Counted from the stretch's first letter, positions 9,901 through 18,664 are shown. The stretch: 22,950 nucleotides of DNA from Mesaphorura yosii (GCA_009869945.1 WIXG01000759.1:1-22950), one strand, 5' to 3'. Notes: generated from the sequence alone by a model not told the origin. A program made the numbers and translations.

Positions 9901-11086
9901 TCGAATCCGCACAAGATGCAAATTCTGGACCCTTCTTCCTGTTTTTAGCAATGACACGCTGGTTTGCCATCTGGCTGGACACCGTCTCCGTCCTTTACCT
10001 GACTACAATCACCTTCAGCTTTCTTATTCTTGCAGAATGTAAGTATATCGTCTCGCATTGCCCCGGGCCTCACGGCCTGTAAAATTTGCTCCTGGTTCTG
10101 GTTTTACAGCTACGCTTGGCGGCAATCTCGGTGTCGCAATTTCTGCTGCACTCGTCCTCAATCTAAATCTACAATTGGGCATGCGTCAATCAGCGGAGGC
10201 GGAAAACAACATGATATCCGTTGAGAGAATTCTGGAGATGACCAGAATAGAACAAGAACCACAAGCGGAAGAGGGCGGCTCTTCTGTAGAAGACTGGACA
10301 CCGATCGACGGCCGAATTCAATTCGAAAGCGTGTCCCTCCGATACGGAAACAACGTGGGCCAACAGGAAAAGGAGGGAGTGGCAGTTTTACATGGCCTGA
10401 CGTTCAACGTGGCTGGCGGACAGCATGTGGGCGTTGTAGGCAGGACGGGCGCTGGCAAAAGTTCACTCATAAACGCTCTCTTCCGGCTCACCGAACCAGA
10501 AGGCTCCATTCTCATCGATGGAGTGCCAACTGTGAGCCTACCCCTCTCAACCCTTCGACGGCGCATTTCAATCATCCCTCAAGAACCCGTCCTGTTCGCT
10601 GGCTCACTTCGTTTCAACCTTGATCCACTTGCAGAGTACACAGACGCTGAACTCTGGCGTGCACTTGAAACCGTGCAGCTACAGGACGGCGTGCGTGCAC
10701 TGGACGCACCTGTACGAGATGGTGGAGCCAACTTTAGCGTAGGTGAACGTCAACTACTATGCCTTGCACGTGCCATACTCCGAAGTAACCGAATTGTTGT
10801 ACTGGACGAAGCGACAGCGAACGTGGACCCAAGGACTGATGCACTCATCCGTTCTACGATCAAAGAACAATTTGCTGGCTGTACAGTCATAACTATTGCT
10901 CATCGTTTGAATAGTGTGCTAGAATGTGATCGGGTTCTTGTACTGGATACGGGAAAGGTGCTTGAGTATGATCGGCCTGAGGTTCTTCTTCAGAATCCGG
11001 ATGGGGCTTTCACGGGAATGGTCAAACAACAGCAACATAAGCAGCAGCAGCAGCAGCAAAATGATTCTTATAATACTCCGTTATAG
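6986..11086 (+). CDS. ABCC-family exporter, MRP4 (ABCC4)-like
   Basis: Exons 6986-7158, 7221-9739, 9808-10038 and 10110-11086 give 1299 residues, close to vertebrate ABCC4. All introns are GT-AG and the frame closes exactly. The N-terminus EDANLLSKLLFVWVMPFLKR is the standard short-MRP start without TMD0. TMD1 is followed by NBD1: Walker A GAVGSGKSS (453-461), signature LSGGQ (547-551), Walker B DVYLLDDP (566-573) and H-loop VTHQ. TMD2 follows, then NBD2: Walker A GRTGAGKSS (1085-1093), signature FSVGE (1183-1187), Walker B with catalytic Glu RIVVLDEAT, and H-loop IAHR. NBD1 has Asp where NBD2 has the catalytic Glu, the usual ABCC asymmetry. The tail carries a Gln run. It is a plasma-membrane, ATP-driven exporter of organic anions and conjugates. 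The start ATG is the most likely one; an extra upstream exon cannot be excluded. Confidence 0.88.
7209..7220 (+). other. Tandem in-frame splice acceptors in the ABCC4-like gene
   Basis: The first intron starts at 7159 (GTAAGT) and can end at either TTTGGCAG (7208) or GTTTACAG (7220). The 12 bases between are in frame, so products would differ by four residues (YVYR) in the linker before TMD1. The second acceptor better matches MRP alignments. Confidence 0.5.
11041..11058 (+). repeat. GCA triplet run encoding poly-Gln
   Basis: Six perfect GCA units inside a longer Gln-rich stretch at the extreme C-terminus of the ABCC4-like protein, after NBD2. Likely length-polymorphic. Confidence 0.8.
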
Positions 11087-11134
11087 TTGTCATTAACCTT
11101 TATTGTCTATATGTTCTTTAAGCGTGCCATTATA

Positions 11135-11140
11135 AATAAA
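11135..11140 (+). terminator. AATAAA polyadenylation signal, ABCC4-like gene
   Basis: Canonical signal 48 bp past the stop codon of the exporter. Confidence 0.65.
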
Positions 11141-11220
11141 TTAGCAATCCAGAAGAAACAGGTTTTTATGCGAGCTCTTCTCACTAATTTGTTTCAAGCA
11201 GTTAAATTTATGTTTGCATG

Positions 11221-11640
11221 CAATTATAAACTGATTCATGACATGAGAAATTGTTGAATGTGACAAACACAATTTCCGAGAAACTCATTGGCCAACAACC
11301 GTCCGTCAGCATTGACAGAGTATGCACCGAAACTTGTGCTAGTTATCATGTGATTGTGGATTCGCATTGCATATTGACAAGATTTCCAAGAATTGAATTG
11401 AATTCCACAGAATTTTGCTAATGATAAACTTTGCGCACGAGCTCACCTTCATTGAACGTCAGACTTGATTGCCTGGCTTACTGATGGGAGCTAAATGCTT
11501 GCATCGCAATTATTCAACTTGTACCTGTTCAGTATCATTCGTAATAATGACCCTTGTAATGAATTCGTTTACGTGCAAGACATTCTTCTCAGAATTTCAA
11601 TTGTTGTTATGCAGCATTGTATCACCACTGCACTTTAGTT
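11221..11640. repeat. Diverged dispersed repeat, copy A
   Basis: This spacer between two convergent genes shares collinear blocks with 15589-16310. Shared words in order: CAATTATAAACT (11221-11232 and 15589-15600), GACAAGATTTCC (11376-11387 and 16048-16059), an ACGTCAGA neighbourhood followed by TTGATTG and CTGGCT (about 11456 and 16102), and TGTAATGAATTC (11555-11566 and 16247-16258). Sequence between the words is only loosely similar, and copy B is about 300 bp longer in the middle. It looks like an old non-coding interspersed repeat; the class is unknown. Confidence 0.5.
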
Positions 11641-11780
11641 GAAAGTATGCAGTGCTTTGTGCTGGTCTTCCACGGAAAACAATTTTTCGAGAGGTGTTGA
11701 TGCTGATAGTGCAAAATAATTGATTAACGTTGAATGCATGTCAATATGTACGTACACATATGTAATGATTTTCCACGGAA
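11274..11780. promoter_or_regulatory. Cluster of STAT-like TTCN3-4GAA palindromes, group A
   Basis: TTCN3GAA at 11274-11282, 11384-11392 and 11586-11594. TTCN4GAA at 11403-11412, 11668-11677 and 11771-11780. Several share the longer core TTTCC(A/G)AGAA or TTCCACGGAA. The spacing fits STAT GAS elements, not heat-shock elements, which need two bases between TTC and GAA. They may simply be part of the repeat. Confidence 0.35.
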
Positions 11781-11796
11781 ATCACTTCACGCGAGC

Positions 11797-11802
11797 TTTA
11801 TT
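11797..11802 (-). terminator. AATAAA signal 2 nt after the HDAC10-like stop
   Basis: On the minus strand the stop TAA (11807-11805) is followed by CT and then AATAAA. Cleavage would normally fall 10-30 nt later, giving a 3' UTR of about 20-40 nt. Confidence 0.6.
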
Positions 11803-11804
11803 AG

Positions 11805-13909
11805 TTACTGGTTACATATTTGAGTCACCTTCGCCGCTGTCGGGTTGATTCGCTTTCGAAATGGCTGCAAAATGCTCCAATGCTGTGCCACACGGTTCAG
11901 AGTCGAACTGAGTCGTTCACTGCCATAATTTACCATCGGAATTTTAGCAGGCTTACCGCCGCGGCGTAATAACGACAAGATTGTCCTAATGCAAGCACCA
12001 CCGTCGTCCTCCGCAAAGGCAATGATCATCTTTCCATTAGCCAACTGACTCAGCAAGCGTATGAATGATCTTAGCTCCTCTTTGATGCCCTCTGCAAGTA
12101 CTTCCTCCACCTCCATGCGCAGAACCACCAGTTGAGGCCCGTACTCGTATGCGATTGGCAAAATAACGCTGGTGCAAAATGCTAGAAGGTCACCTGCTGC
12201 ATCTGCAGCTAATTCAACGCGATACTTCGTAATGGTGTTGTTCTCCGCTGGTGCTGCCGAAGTGTTGTTCATGGTGACCAGAATCTGCAGTGTCCGGTCG
12301 CGGGGCACAGATACTGCTGGGACCGCCATTTTAGTACCTCCGCCGCAGAGTGTCACCCATAATGCTTTGTCCAGCTGAGCTGAGATCTCTGAGCAGGCTG
12401 GTTGATAAAGTTCCGAATTCCAGTAACATAATCCCAATTGACAAGCACCAAGCAAAACGGACTGAGTAACCTCAAGCATATTAGTCACAGGGTATGAATG
12501 CCCTTCTTCTTTCTTAAGTTCCGTTTCGACTGCAGGTGTAACTCCGATCCTGTGTGAAGGCACCCACAGATCTGTTTCCCCAATAATTCGCTCCAGCTCC
12601 TGCTCCGCGTCTGAACGAGCAACCCCTTCTTGTTCGAATGTACTGACGGGGTTCGGATTGGTGATGGGATACTTGTCGGGCTTGGGTTGTTCGATCCAAT
12701 CGAATCGCACGGTGGCAATGTGTGCATCCTTCTTGGCTTGCTCCTCAGTCTTATTCACAGGGAAGGTCCAATGCTCTTGAAGTACCGTCATTACGTTTAG
12801 GATCGTATCGACAATCCTGCAAGGGCAAAAATTAGATAGTTGGACTACCTTTCAGGAGAATTGTGCATGATATTAATTTACTCTGGCATGGGAACCCCAA
12901 TTGGCCGCGGAAGACGAGGGCAAGGGTCGCCCAGTAGAGTACGAAGGCACATGGCAGCTCCTTCAGCTAAAGCCCTTAGACAGTAACCACCCTCCAGTAC
13001 CACGGCGACACGGCCTTCCGCCAAGCCCAGCAATGGGGCGAGTAGATGAGCATAGCACGCCGGTGTGAGGCGCATGTGGCCTTTGGGATCACCCAACGCC
13101 GAATCAAAGCCTGCCGAAACGAGTACAAGGTCAGGCTGAAGTTGATGGCCAATTGGGAGCAGAATTTGATACCAGACGGCTAAAAATTCCGTGTCGTTCA
13201 TTCCAACTGCGTTAAGCGGGACGTTGCAATTGAATCCGGCTCCTTTGTCTTGTCCGTTGTGGTTGAAATCAGACTCGCGTAGATTTGGCCAAAATTTGCC
13301 GTACTCGAACCGATGTGTGGAGAAGTAAAACACGCGTGGGTCATCATAAAAGAGCTGTTGCGTGCCTTGGCCGTGATGTACGTCAAAGTCGACGATGAGG
13401 ATTCTGGTGGCGTGGCCGAAGTCTAGGGCGTACTGTGCTGCCAAGGCCACATTATTGAAGAGAGAGTAACCACAGTACTCATGCGCCATTGCATGATGTC
13501 CTGGAGGTCGTACGATTGCCATTCCGTTCTGAACTTCACCTTCGCCAATTGCACGTACTAGTTCAAGTGTGGAACCACAGGCCAGTCGGGCCGCCTGTAG
13601 AGTTGAGGGATGCACGTACACACTGTCGTATTGACTCGCGAGCTCCTTCAAGTCTTCCACGTCCACTTCGGTGCCGCTCACGGCTTCTAACTTGGCATAC
13701 TGCTCGGGCCCATGTAGTGAACCGATTTCAAGCTCGGTCGCCAAACGTGGTTGAAGATTAACGCAGCGGCTAAGTAAACCAAGCTCAGTACAGCGATCCA
13801 TGATGGAGGTAAGGCGCTCAGGACGTTCGGGGTGATCTTCCCACAGGCAACGATGCTCCAGCATTCGCTCGTCGTACACGAGACCGGTAGAAGTCATAGT
13901 GTTAGCCAT
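11805..13909 (-). CDS. Class IIb deacetylase, HDAC10-like
   Basis: Exons 13909-12882 and 12816-11805 join through a 65-nt GT-AG intron to give 679 residues (human HDAC10 has 669). The N-terminal deacetylase domain is intact: RPPGHH with H138/H139, zinc ligands D176 and H178 in VDFDVHHGQG, D269 in SAGFDS, and Y309 in LEGGY. The HRFEYGKFWPNLRESD segment closely follows HDAC10. The C-terminal half keeps a degenerate second HDAC fold (about residues 560-670: LPIAYEYGPQLVVL, LLSQLANGKM, and a final HWSIL helix) with no catalytic residues, the arrangement of HDAC10; in HDAC6 both domains are usually complete. HDAC10 deacetylates N8-acetylspermidine in the cytosol. Two specificity features differ here: the acidic gatekeeper of GDPEG is Lys (K276), and the PECE-type insertion before ERPERL is absent. 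A second Met at residue 5 is an alternative start. Confidence 0.87.
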
Positions 13910-14241
13910 TCTGTTAATAACTGTTATCCGATAACTCTCTCTGATGCTTTATTGATATACTCACGCTCGTGCTCAATAGGAAACTGAAAGTTGAACAGGT
14001 TTTGGTTTACGTTCAACATTTTACAAGTGTACGCGATTAAACGTGATTAACAGCTGTAAGCTCAACCTTGGAGTTGACCTTGACTACATATTTGGCGCTT
14101 GACTTAACATGCTGTGCAGGTTTTGCTGTATTCAGAACTCAAACACCGGGCATAATTTAATCATAAAGCATTCATTACAGTTCGAATCAAGTCCAGCAAG
14201 ATAATAAATCCAACAGATTAAGGTATGCCATGTGCATCAAA
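13910..14241. other. Spacer between HDAC10-like and oxygenase genes
   Basis: Holds the 5' leader of the HDAC10-like gene and the 3' UTR of the oxygenase, both minus strand. No ORF or repeat was seen. A TTTAAT near 14156 reads ATTAAA on the minus strand and is a possible weak polyadenylation signal for the oxygenase. Confidence 0.45.
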
Positions 14242-15249
14242 TTAAGCCACAGGTAGCACCTCATGCTTAAGTTGCGGAAAGACACGTGCTACCTTCATAA
14301 GCAAATAGTCCCCATAAGACCCTTCAAACATGCGCACACTTGCATGATCCCAGCGAGTGTCCGCATCATCCGGTTCAGGCTCCACTGTCTCAATCGGGCG
14401 TACATCCGCATAGAAATTTGGATCGAAGAAGTATGGGAATGAGAGTCGAGGGACGGCCGTACGTGGAACGTGGACACGATGTGGTGTAGAACGATAGACT
14501 CCTCCAGTCATGCGATCCAGCATGTCACCAATATTACAGACAAACGTGTTATGGATTGGAGGCGCCTGCAGCCAATTTCCACTTCGACTTTTGACCTCAA
14601 GTCCTCCACAGTTGTCTTGCTTCAGAATGGTCAGCAATCCGTAGTCCGTGTGCTCCGAGATGGCCCAAGCCCCATTTTGCACTTGTGGCGAGCTGGCTGG
14701 TGGGTAGTTCATTATCTGGAACAGGATGGTCGGATCCTTCGTGTAACGTTCGAAAAAGTATTGCTCAGGCAAGCCCAGAGACAGCGCGATGCCTCGCATT
14801 AACGCATGACCAACACGAGTCAGCTCCTCCTGATACGCAAGAACGACGGCTCGAAAGGCCGGTAGCTCTTCATCAGGAAATAGATTGGACCCATGTAGCG
14901 GAGTGTTGGCTTGCACGAGTGGATGATCCTCTGGAAACTCTTCGCCAAAGTAAAGTCCTTCTTTCTGGTCAGGCATTCCACCAGTCAGCTCATCCCCGAA
15001 TGGAAAATAACCACGCCATGCACGACCAGCTTTACGCATGTGGATCCGTAATTTGTTGGCAAGTGGAAGTGCAAAGAAGCGTTGGCTCAGTGACTCGAGT
15101 TCAGCCTGCAGTCCTTCGTCTACTGCATGCCCACTTATGTAGAAAAATCCGAGTTCACGGCAAGCACGACCGAGGTCGTTTGCTGTCTTGATACGGTCAG
15201 CTGTGTTGAGTACGAGTGGAGAAATGTCGATTGTTGGAAGGGCGTCCAT
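14242..15249 (-). CDS. 2-oxoglutarate/Fe(II) oxygenase, isopenicillin-N-synthase-like
   Basis: 335 residues, intronless, from ATG. The N-terminal DIOX_N region has PTIDISPL and ELGFFYISGH. The family signature RGYFPFGDELTGG..DQKEGLYFG is present, followed by the jelly-roll core. Fe(II) ligands are H200 and D202 (HTD) and H257 (TPHRV); R268 and S270 form the RxS motif that binds the 2-oxoglutarate carboxylate or, in IPNS, substrate. This matches COG3491-type 'isopenicillin N synthase and related dioxygenases', common in bacteria, fungi and plants and patchy in animals. A functional IPNS has been reported in the springtail Folsomia candida, but whether this protein is an IPNS or a generic 2OG oxygenase cannot be told from motifs. 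Cytosolic, with no signal peptide. It is head-to-head with the aminoacylase-like gene. Confidence 0.85.
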   Translation of the reverse strand: MDALPTIDISPLVLNTADRIKTANDLGRACRELGFFYISGHAVDEGLQAELESLSQRFFALPLANKLRIHMRKAGRAWRGYFPFGDELTGGMPDQKEGLYFGEEFPEDHPLVQANTPLHGSNLFPDEELPAFRAVVLAYQEELTRVGHALMRGIALSLGLPEQYFFERYTKDPTILFQIMNYPPASSPQVQNGAWAISEHTDYGLLTILKQDNCGGLEVKSRSGNWLQAPPIHNTFVCNIGDMLDRMTGGVYRSTPHRVHVPRTAVPRLSFPYFFDPNFYADVRPIETVEPEPDDADTRWDHASVRMFEGSYGDYLLMKVARVFPQLKHEVLPVA

Positions 15250-15588
15250 TATTGGTAATTGACAGTTTTGACAGAACCTCTCCGAGTCTTGTCTATTTTT
15301 GTCGGATTTGATGTGAACCCAATTCGATGATCAACTGTTTAAATAGTCGTGAGATTCCGACGCGACAGGATTGACATGGCATTCGAATGCGTCACCGACG
15401 TCATTACTACAAGAGTGACGTTATGCAATGCAATGGCAATTAAAGCCGACAGTTAGCCGGTTGGTTGGTTGTAAATTGTATGCATCTGTGCACAGTCGCA
15501 TCTGTGCATCTGTGTTCGCACATTATCCTCAGTCGTCAATTGCATACCTACGTGAAATTCTCGTTATGTGCATTTGAATTCCAATATC
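15250..15588. other. Proximal divergent promoter region of the oxygenase
   Basis: No gene. It contains CRE-like CGACGTCAT (15396-15404), then TGACGTTATGCAATG (about 15416-15430), which combines a second CRE-like half and a C/EBP-like TTATGCAAT. A short CATCTGTGCA tandem (about 15482-15511) follows. Confidence 0.35.
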
Positions 15589-16310
15589 CAATTATAAACT
15601 TAATTCATGAGAAAATTTCAAGCATGCTTAATTGCTCACGCGCGTTTTCCCACAATTTCCAAGGAAATTCGCATCCCTGATTAATCACCTGGATCCCACC
15701 CACGAATGCACTGGGCACTTCTACAATTTTCATTCCGACGGATTCTGTTGATGGTGTCCTGTACAATTTCCAAGAAATAAACCTTGAGTGTGTGCCAGAT
15801 TGATTGATTGAATGACTACTTGTAAATGAGGTCCAGTCCTGCAGGTGCACCCCGAAGCCGTGGTCCAACTCGATTTATACACGAATTTCCGAGAAAATTT
15901 TGTCCTGCTCGAATTGCTCTACCACTGTATTACATAATGAAGGGCATTGGAAGTGATAACATCGCATATTATTTATTGATTGAGTGCTCTCCATCACACG
16001 TACTTTTAAAGTGTAGTACAATAAGTTGGCAGAATATATACATCGTCGACAAGATTTCCTAGAAGCAAAATGAATTTAGTTCTTCTACAGAATGTGCTGG
16101 ACGTCAGATCAGTGATTGATTGACTGTCTGGCTCGCTGTATGCGGCATGCTTGAATGTTGCCGCGTGCATGAATCACTTAAACTCCTTGCAGCTGCCTCT
16201 CATTTCTACTCGCGAAATTAATGCGTCATGTCATCGTCGTTGTTCGTGTAATGAATTCATCTGCGTGTGTAGAATTTAATTATCATGCAACATGTCGCAT
16301 GTATTTTAAC
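15589..16310. repeat. Diverged dispersed repeat, copy B
   Basis: The longer relative of the copy at 11221-11640, sharing four exact 8-12 bp words in the same order and orientation. The extra middle part (about 15670-16040) carries further copies of the AATTTCC(A/G)AGAAA core, suggesting internal duplication. It contains no significant ORF. It fills most of the divergent spacer between the oxygenase and the aminoacylase-like gene. Confidence 0.5.
15657..16093. promoter_or_regulatory. Cluster of STAT-like TTCN3-4GAA palindromes, group B
   Basis: TTCN3GAA at 15768-15776, 15887-15895 and 16056-16064. TTCN4GAA at 15657-15666 and 16084-16093. The copy at 15654-15669 is the near-perfect palindrome AATTTCCAAGGAAATT, and the one at 15884-15899 is AATTTCCGAGAAAATT. 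They sit 330-770 bp upstream of the aminoacylase-like ATG. Confidence 0.35.
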
Positions 16311-16420
16311 TCTCTGAGTACAACTTTTTGCGATGATGGTGCTCAACAATGATCATGTTCAGCGTGTGTATAAAAATGTGTTCAATATTTTGAACTTAAT
16401 CGTCGACCGTAAAGCACATA

Positions 16421-18067
16421 ATGGCTTCGATCCACCGATCCACTTCATTGCGCCATCTCTTGTTGGCTGCCACAATTTTGCTCTTCCAAGCGTCAAAGCC
16501 GGGCTCTTGCAAATCGCTCAACACAAGCTTAACAGAGGAACTGGTTGCAGTGACTCAGCTCAGGGAGTACCTCCGCATTAACACGGCCCACCCAGCTCCA
16601 GACTATCGTAAGCTTTTTTTACATTGCCCTATTTTCTGGCCTGCGCCATTTCAAGTGCATGTTGTACTGTGCTCTTTTAAACCATCCGAAGAAAGTGCGG
16701 TCCGTTGGCTCGAAACCCAAGCAGCCACACTTGGCCTGGACTTCCACGTACTCCACTTCCCTCCACCAAACCTGTTCGCTCTCTGGATGACATGGAACGG
16801 GACAGATCCCACGTTGCCAACAATTCTCCTCAATTCTCACATGGACGTTGTAGCCGTGAATCCAAGTAAATGGGCCCATGACCCATTTGATGCGTACAAA
16901 GACGCGGAAGGGTATATTTATGGACGTGGTGCAGTAGACATGAAGTCCGCCACCGTCGCCCAGTTGCAGGCTGTGGCACGGCTTAAGGCAGAAGGATTTC
17001 AACCAGTGAGGACAGTGCACCTGTCCATTATGCCAGACGAGGAGCTGGGCGGGGACCGTGGCATGGTACCGTTTGTGGCTTCACCTGAATTTCAAGCCCT
17101 TAATGTTGGAGTGGACCTGGATGAAGCTAGCAGTAGCTCTGAACCGAGTACAATGTACGTTGTGCATGCGGAGAAGACAATCTGGCGTAAGAACAGTGTC
17201 CTTGTACATCTTTTGTGCCAATTAAGGCAGAGTGTGCATATTTCAGAGTTTAATTTCACGGTTACTGGAGTTGGAGGACATGGCAGCACACTTCCACGAG
17301 GCACAGCAGCCGAGGGATTGCAAAAAGTGATTGACCGGCTTATGACTTATCGAGATTCGCAATTGGAGCTTCTTAGTCGCCCGGACGTGACGATGGCCAA
17401 TGTGACGAGTGTGAATTTGGTACAGATTGGGGTAAGATTCCAGGTGATTACTTACTTGGCGGACACATACATGTAAGCTTTAATTGCGATGGTGCAGGGT
17501 GGACTCGGGCACAACATCATTCCTACCGAGCTTTGGGCCGCGTTTGACATGCGGATCCGAGTAACACCCACTTGGAATTTCACAAACGCCCAGCAGATGC
17601 TAGATTCCATTCTCGCGGAGGTCGGTGAAGGAGCTTCTCTTCGATTTATAACTAAGTCGCTGGAGTACATTGAGACACCGTTGGATGAAAGCAATGTATG
17701 GTGGACACAGTTACAAGAAACGTGCACTCAATTGAACCTGACCTGCCGGCCAGATGTGTTTAGTGGAGGGACCGATGGAGGGTATGTCCGATCTGCAGGT
17801 ATCCCCGTCCTTGGTCTCAATACATTTGTCCGTACACCATGGATAGCACATCAGGACAATGAGAGCATACACGAGCAAGAGTTTCTGGACGGAATTGATC
17901 GCTATGCTGCCATCATTCGCGATATGGCTTCACTGATGCCAAGAACAACGGTGCCGCCGGAGCCAAGCAGCTCGAGTCCGACTTCAGCCACCAGTGCTGG
18001 CGTTGTTCATGCTGGAGCTTGGATACTAATGGCGTTATTGATCTTAGCAAATTATACAAGACGATGA
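16421..18067 (+). CDS. Aminoacylase-1-like M20 metallopeptidase, secretory form
   Basis: Exons 16421-16607, 16692-17186, 17247-17431 and 17498-18067 give 478 residues; the three GT-AG introns were placed by alignment to ACY1 and the frame closes. Predicted metal ligands and catalytic residues are present: H112 and D114 (NSHMDVV), D145 (GAVDMK), E179/E180 (PDEELGG), D206/E207 (VDLDEA), H239 of the lid domain (GGHGS), and H407 (HQDNE). ACY1 hydrolyses N-acyl-L-amino acids in the cytosol. This protein adds a hydrophobic N-terminus (about 11-30, signal peptide or anchor), several N-glycosylation sequons (NTS, NGT, NVT, NFT, NLT), and a Ser/Thr/Pro-rich stalk followed by a hydrophobic C-terminal tail GVVHAGAWILMALLILANY, which suggests a GPI signal or tail anchor. 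The product would therefore act outside the cell or in the secretory lumen. Confidence 0.85.
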
Positions 18068-18122
18068 TGTTGACAGAAAAATTGAATTAAATTCTATGAA
18101 GTTGTGAAGATGATAAAATATG

Positions 18123-18128
18123 AATAAA
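18123..18128 (+). terminator. AATAAA polyadenylation signal, aminoacylase-like gene
   Basis: Canonical signal 55 bp past the stop codon. Confidence 0.65.
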
Positions 18129-18664
18129 GCCAACGGCTACGAATTTGCATGTTTTATTTAGAGCATTTATTTCAACACAAGAATTCTGCGAAGAAAGAAA
18201 TACCACACCACAACAAGTCTTCCTGCATTCAATTTTCGAAACTGCAATATTTTCCTTCTTGCCCGAATCCGGAACAGATAAAAATAATAATCAAACTTCC
18301 GGTCCGACTCTGCTTTTCCACACCAGGCACGGGCCAAAATTCCAGTGTAATCAGTAAATCGGTGCCAAGATTAGTTAACAAGATTATGACATTTAAAAGT
18401 ATAACAAAGCGTAGCAGAACCAGAAGAAGGAATGATTCCTCCCAAAAAGCCGCCGCCACGGTGCCGGTTCAAGAGGAAAACAGCAACCCTGATGATAAAG
18501 CTCCCAAGAACCCGCCTCTGATCGGCGAGGTTAGCACTGGGTTAAGTCAAATCAATGCATAGGCATTGCTCGGTAGATGTTGTCAATAATGAGACATCCC
18601 TTCAATAACAGATTATGGATCACATCTTTGGCTTTTTGGCAGTGATTTAGTAGCATGCTTTGAT
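18129..18664. other. Unresolved stretch with an overlapping 137-codon ORF
   Basis: A plus-strand frame runs 18149-18562. Its second half (from ATG 18386) is basic, then Pro/Lys-rich, and ends before a possible donor GGCGAG/GTTAGC at 18527-18532. Joined in phase 0 to the frame at AAG/TCTCCACC near 18685, it would form a 5' exon of the Ig-like gene, but it provides no signal peptide. Against this, two AATAAA signals on the minus strand (within 18150-18173) hint at a minus-strand transcript, where a hydrophobic frame (18229-18459) lacks an ATG. Neither model is convincing. Confidence 0.25.

Noticed and set aside
9740..10109. A broken ABC transporter with two frameshifts
   Set aside because: Both frame changes fall at good GT-AG introns (9740-9807 and 10039-10109), and splicing rebuilds the TMD2 sequence.
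11274..11780. Heat-shock elements
   Set aside because: HSEs need alternating GAA and TTC with two-base gaps. The gaps here are three or four bases, which fits STAT-type sites instead.
12817..12881. Two independent minus-strand genes at 11805-12791 and 12878-13909
   Set aside because: A 65-nt intron joins them in frame, and the combined length and domain order match HDAC10.
16421..18067. Two separate hydrolase genes (16421-17476 and 17489-18067)
   Set aside because: The stop in the first frame lies in a GTAAGA...GCAG intron. Splicing restores the ACY1 alignment through GGLGHNIIP without gap.
5260..18067. Bacterial-style operon or beta-lactam biosynthetic cluster
   Set aside because: Genes alternate strands, have introns and their own polyadenylation signals. 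No ACV synthetase or acyltransferase of beta-lactam type is seen.
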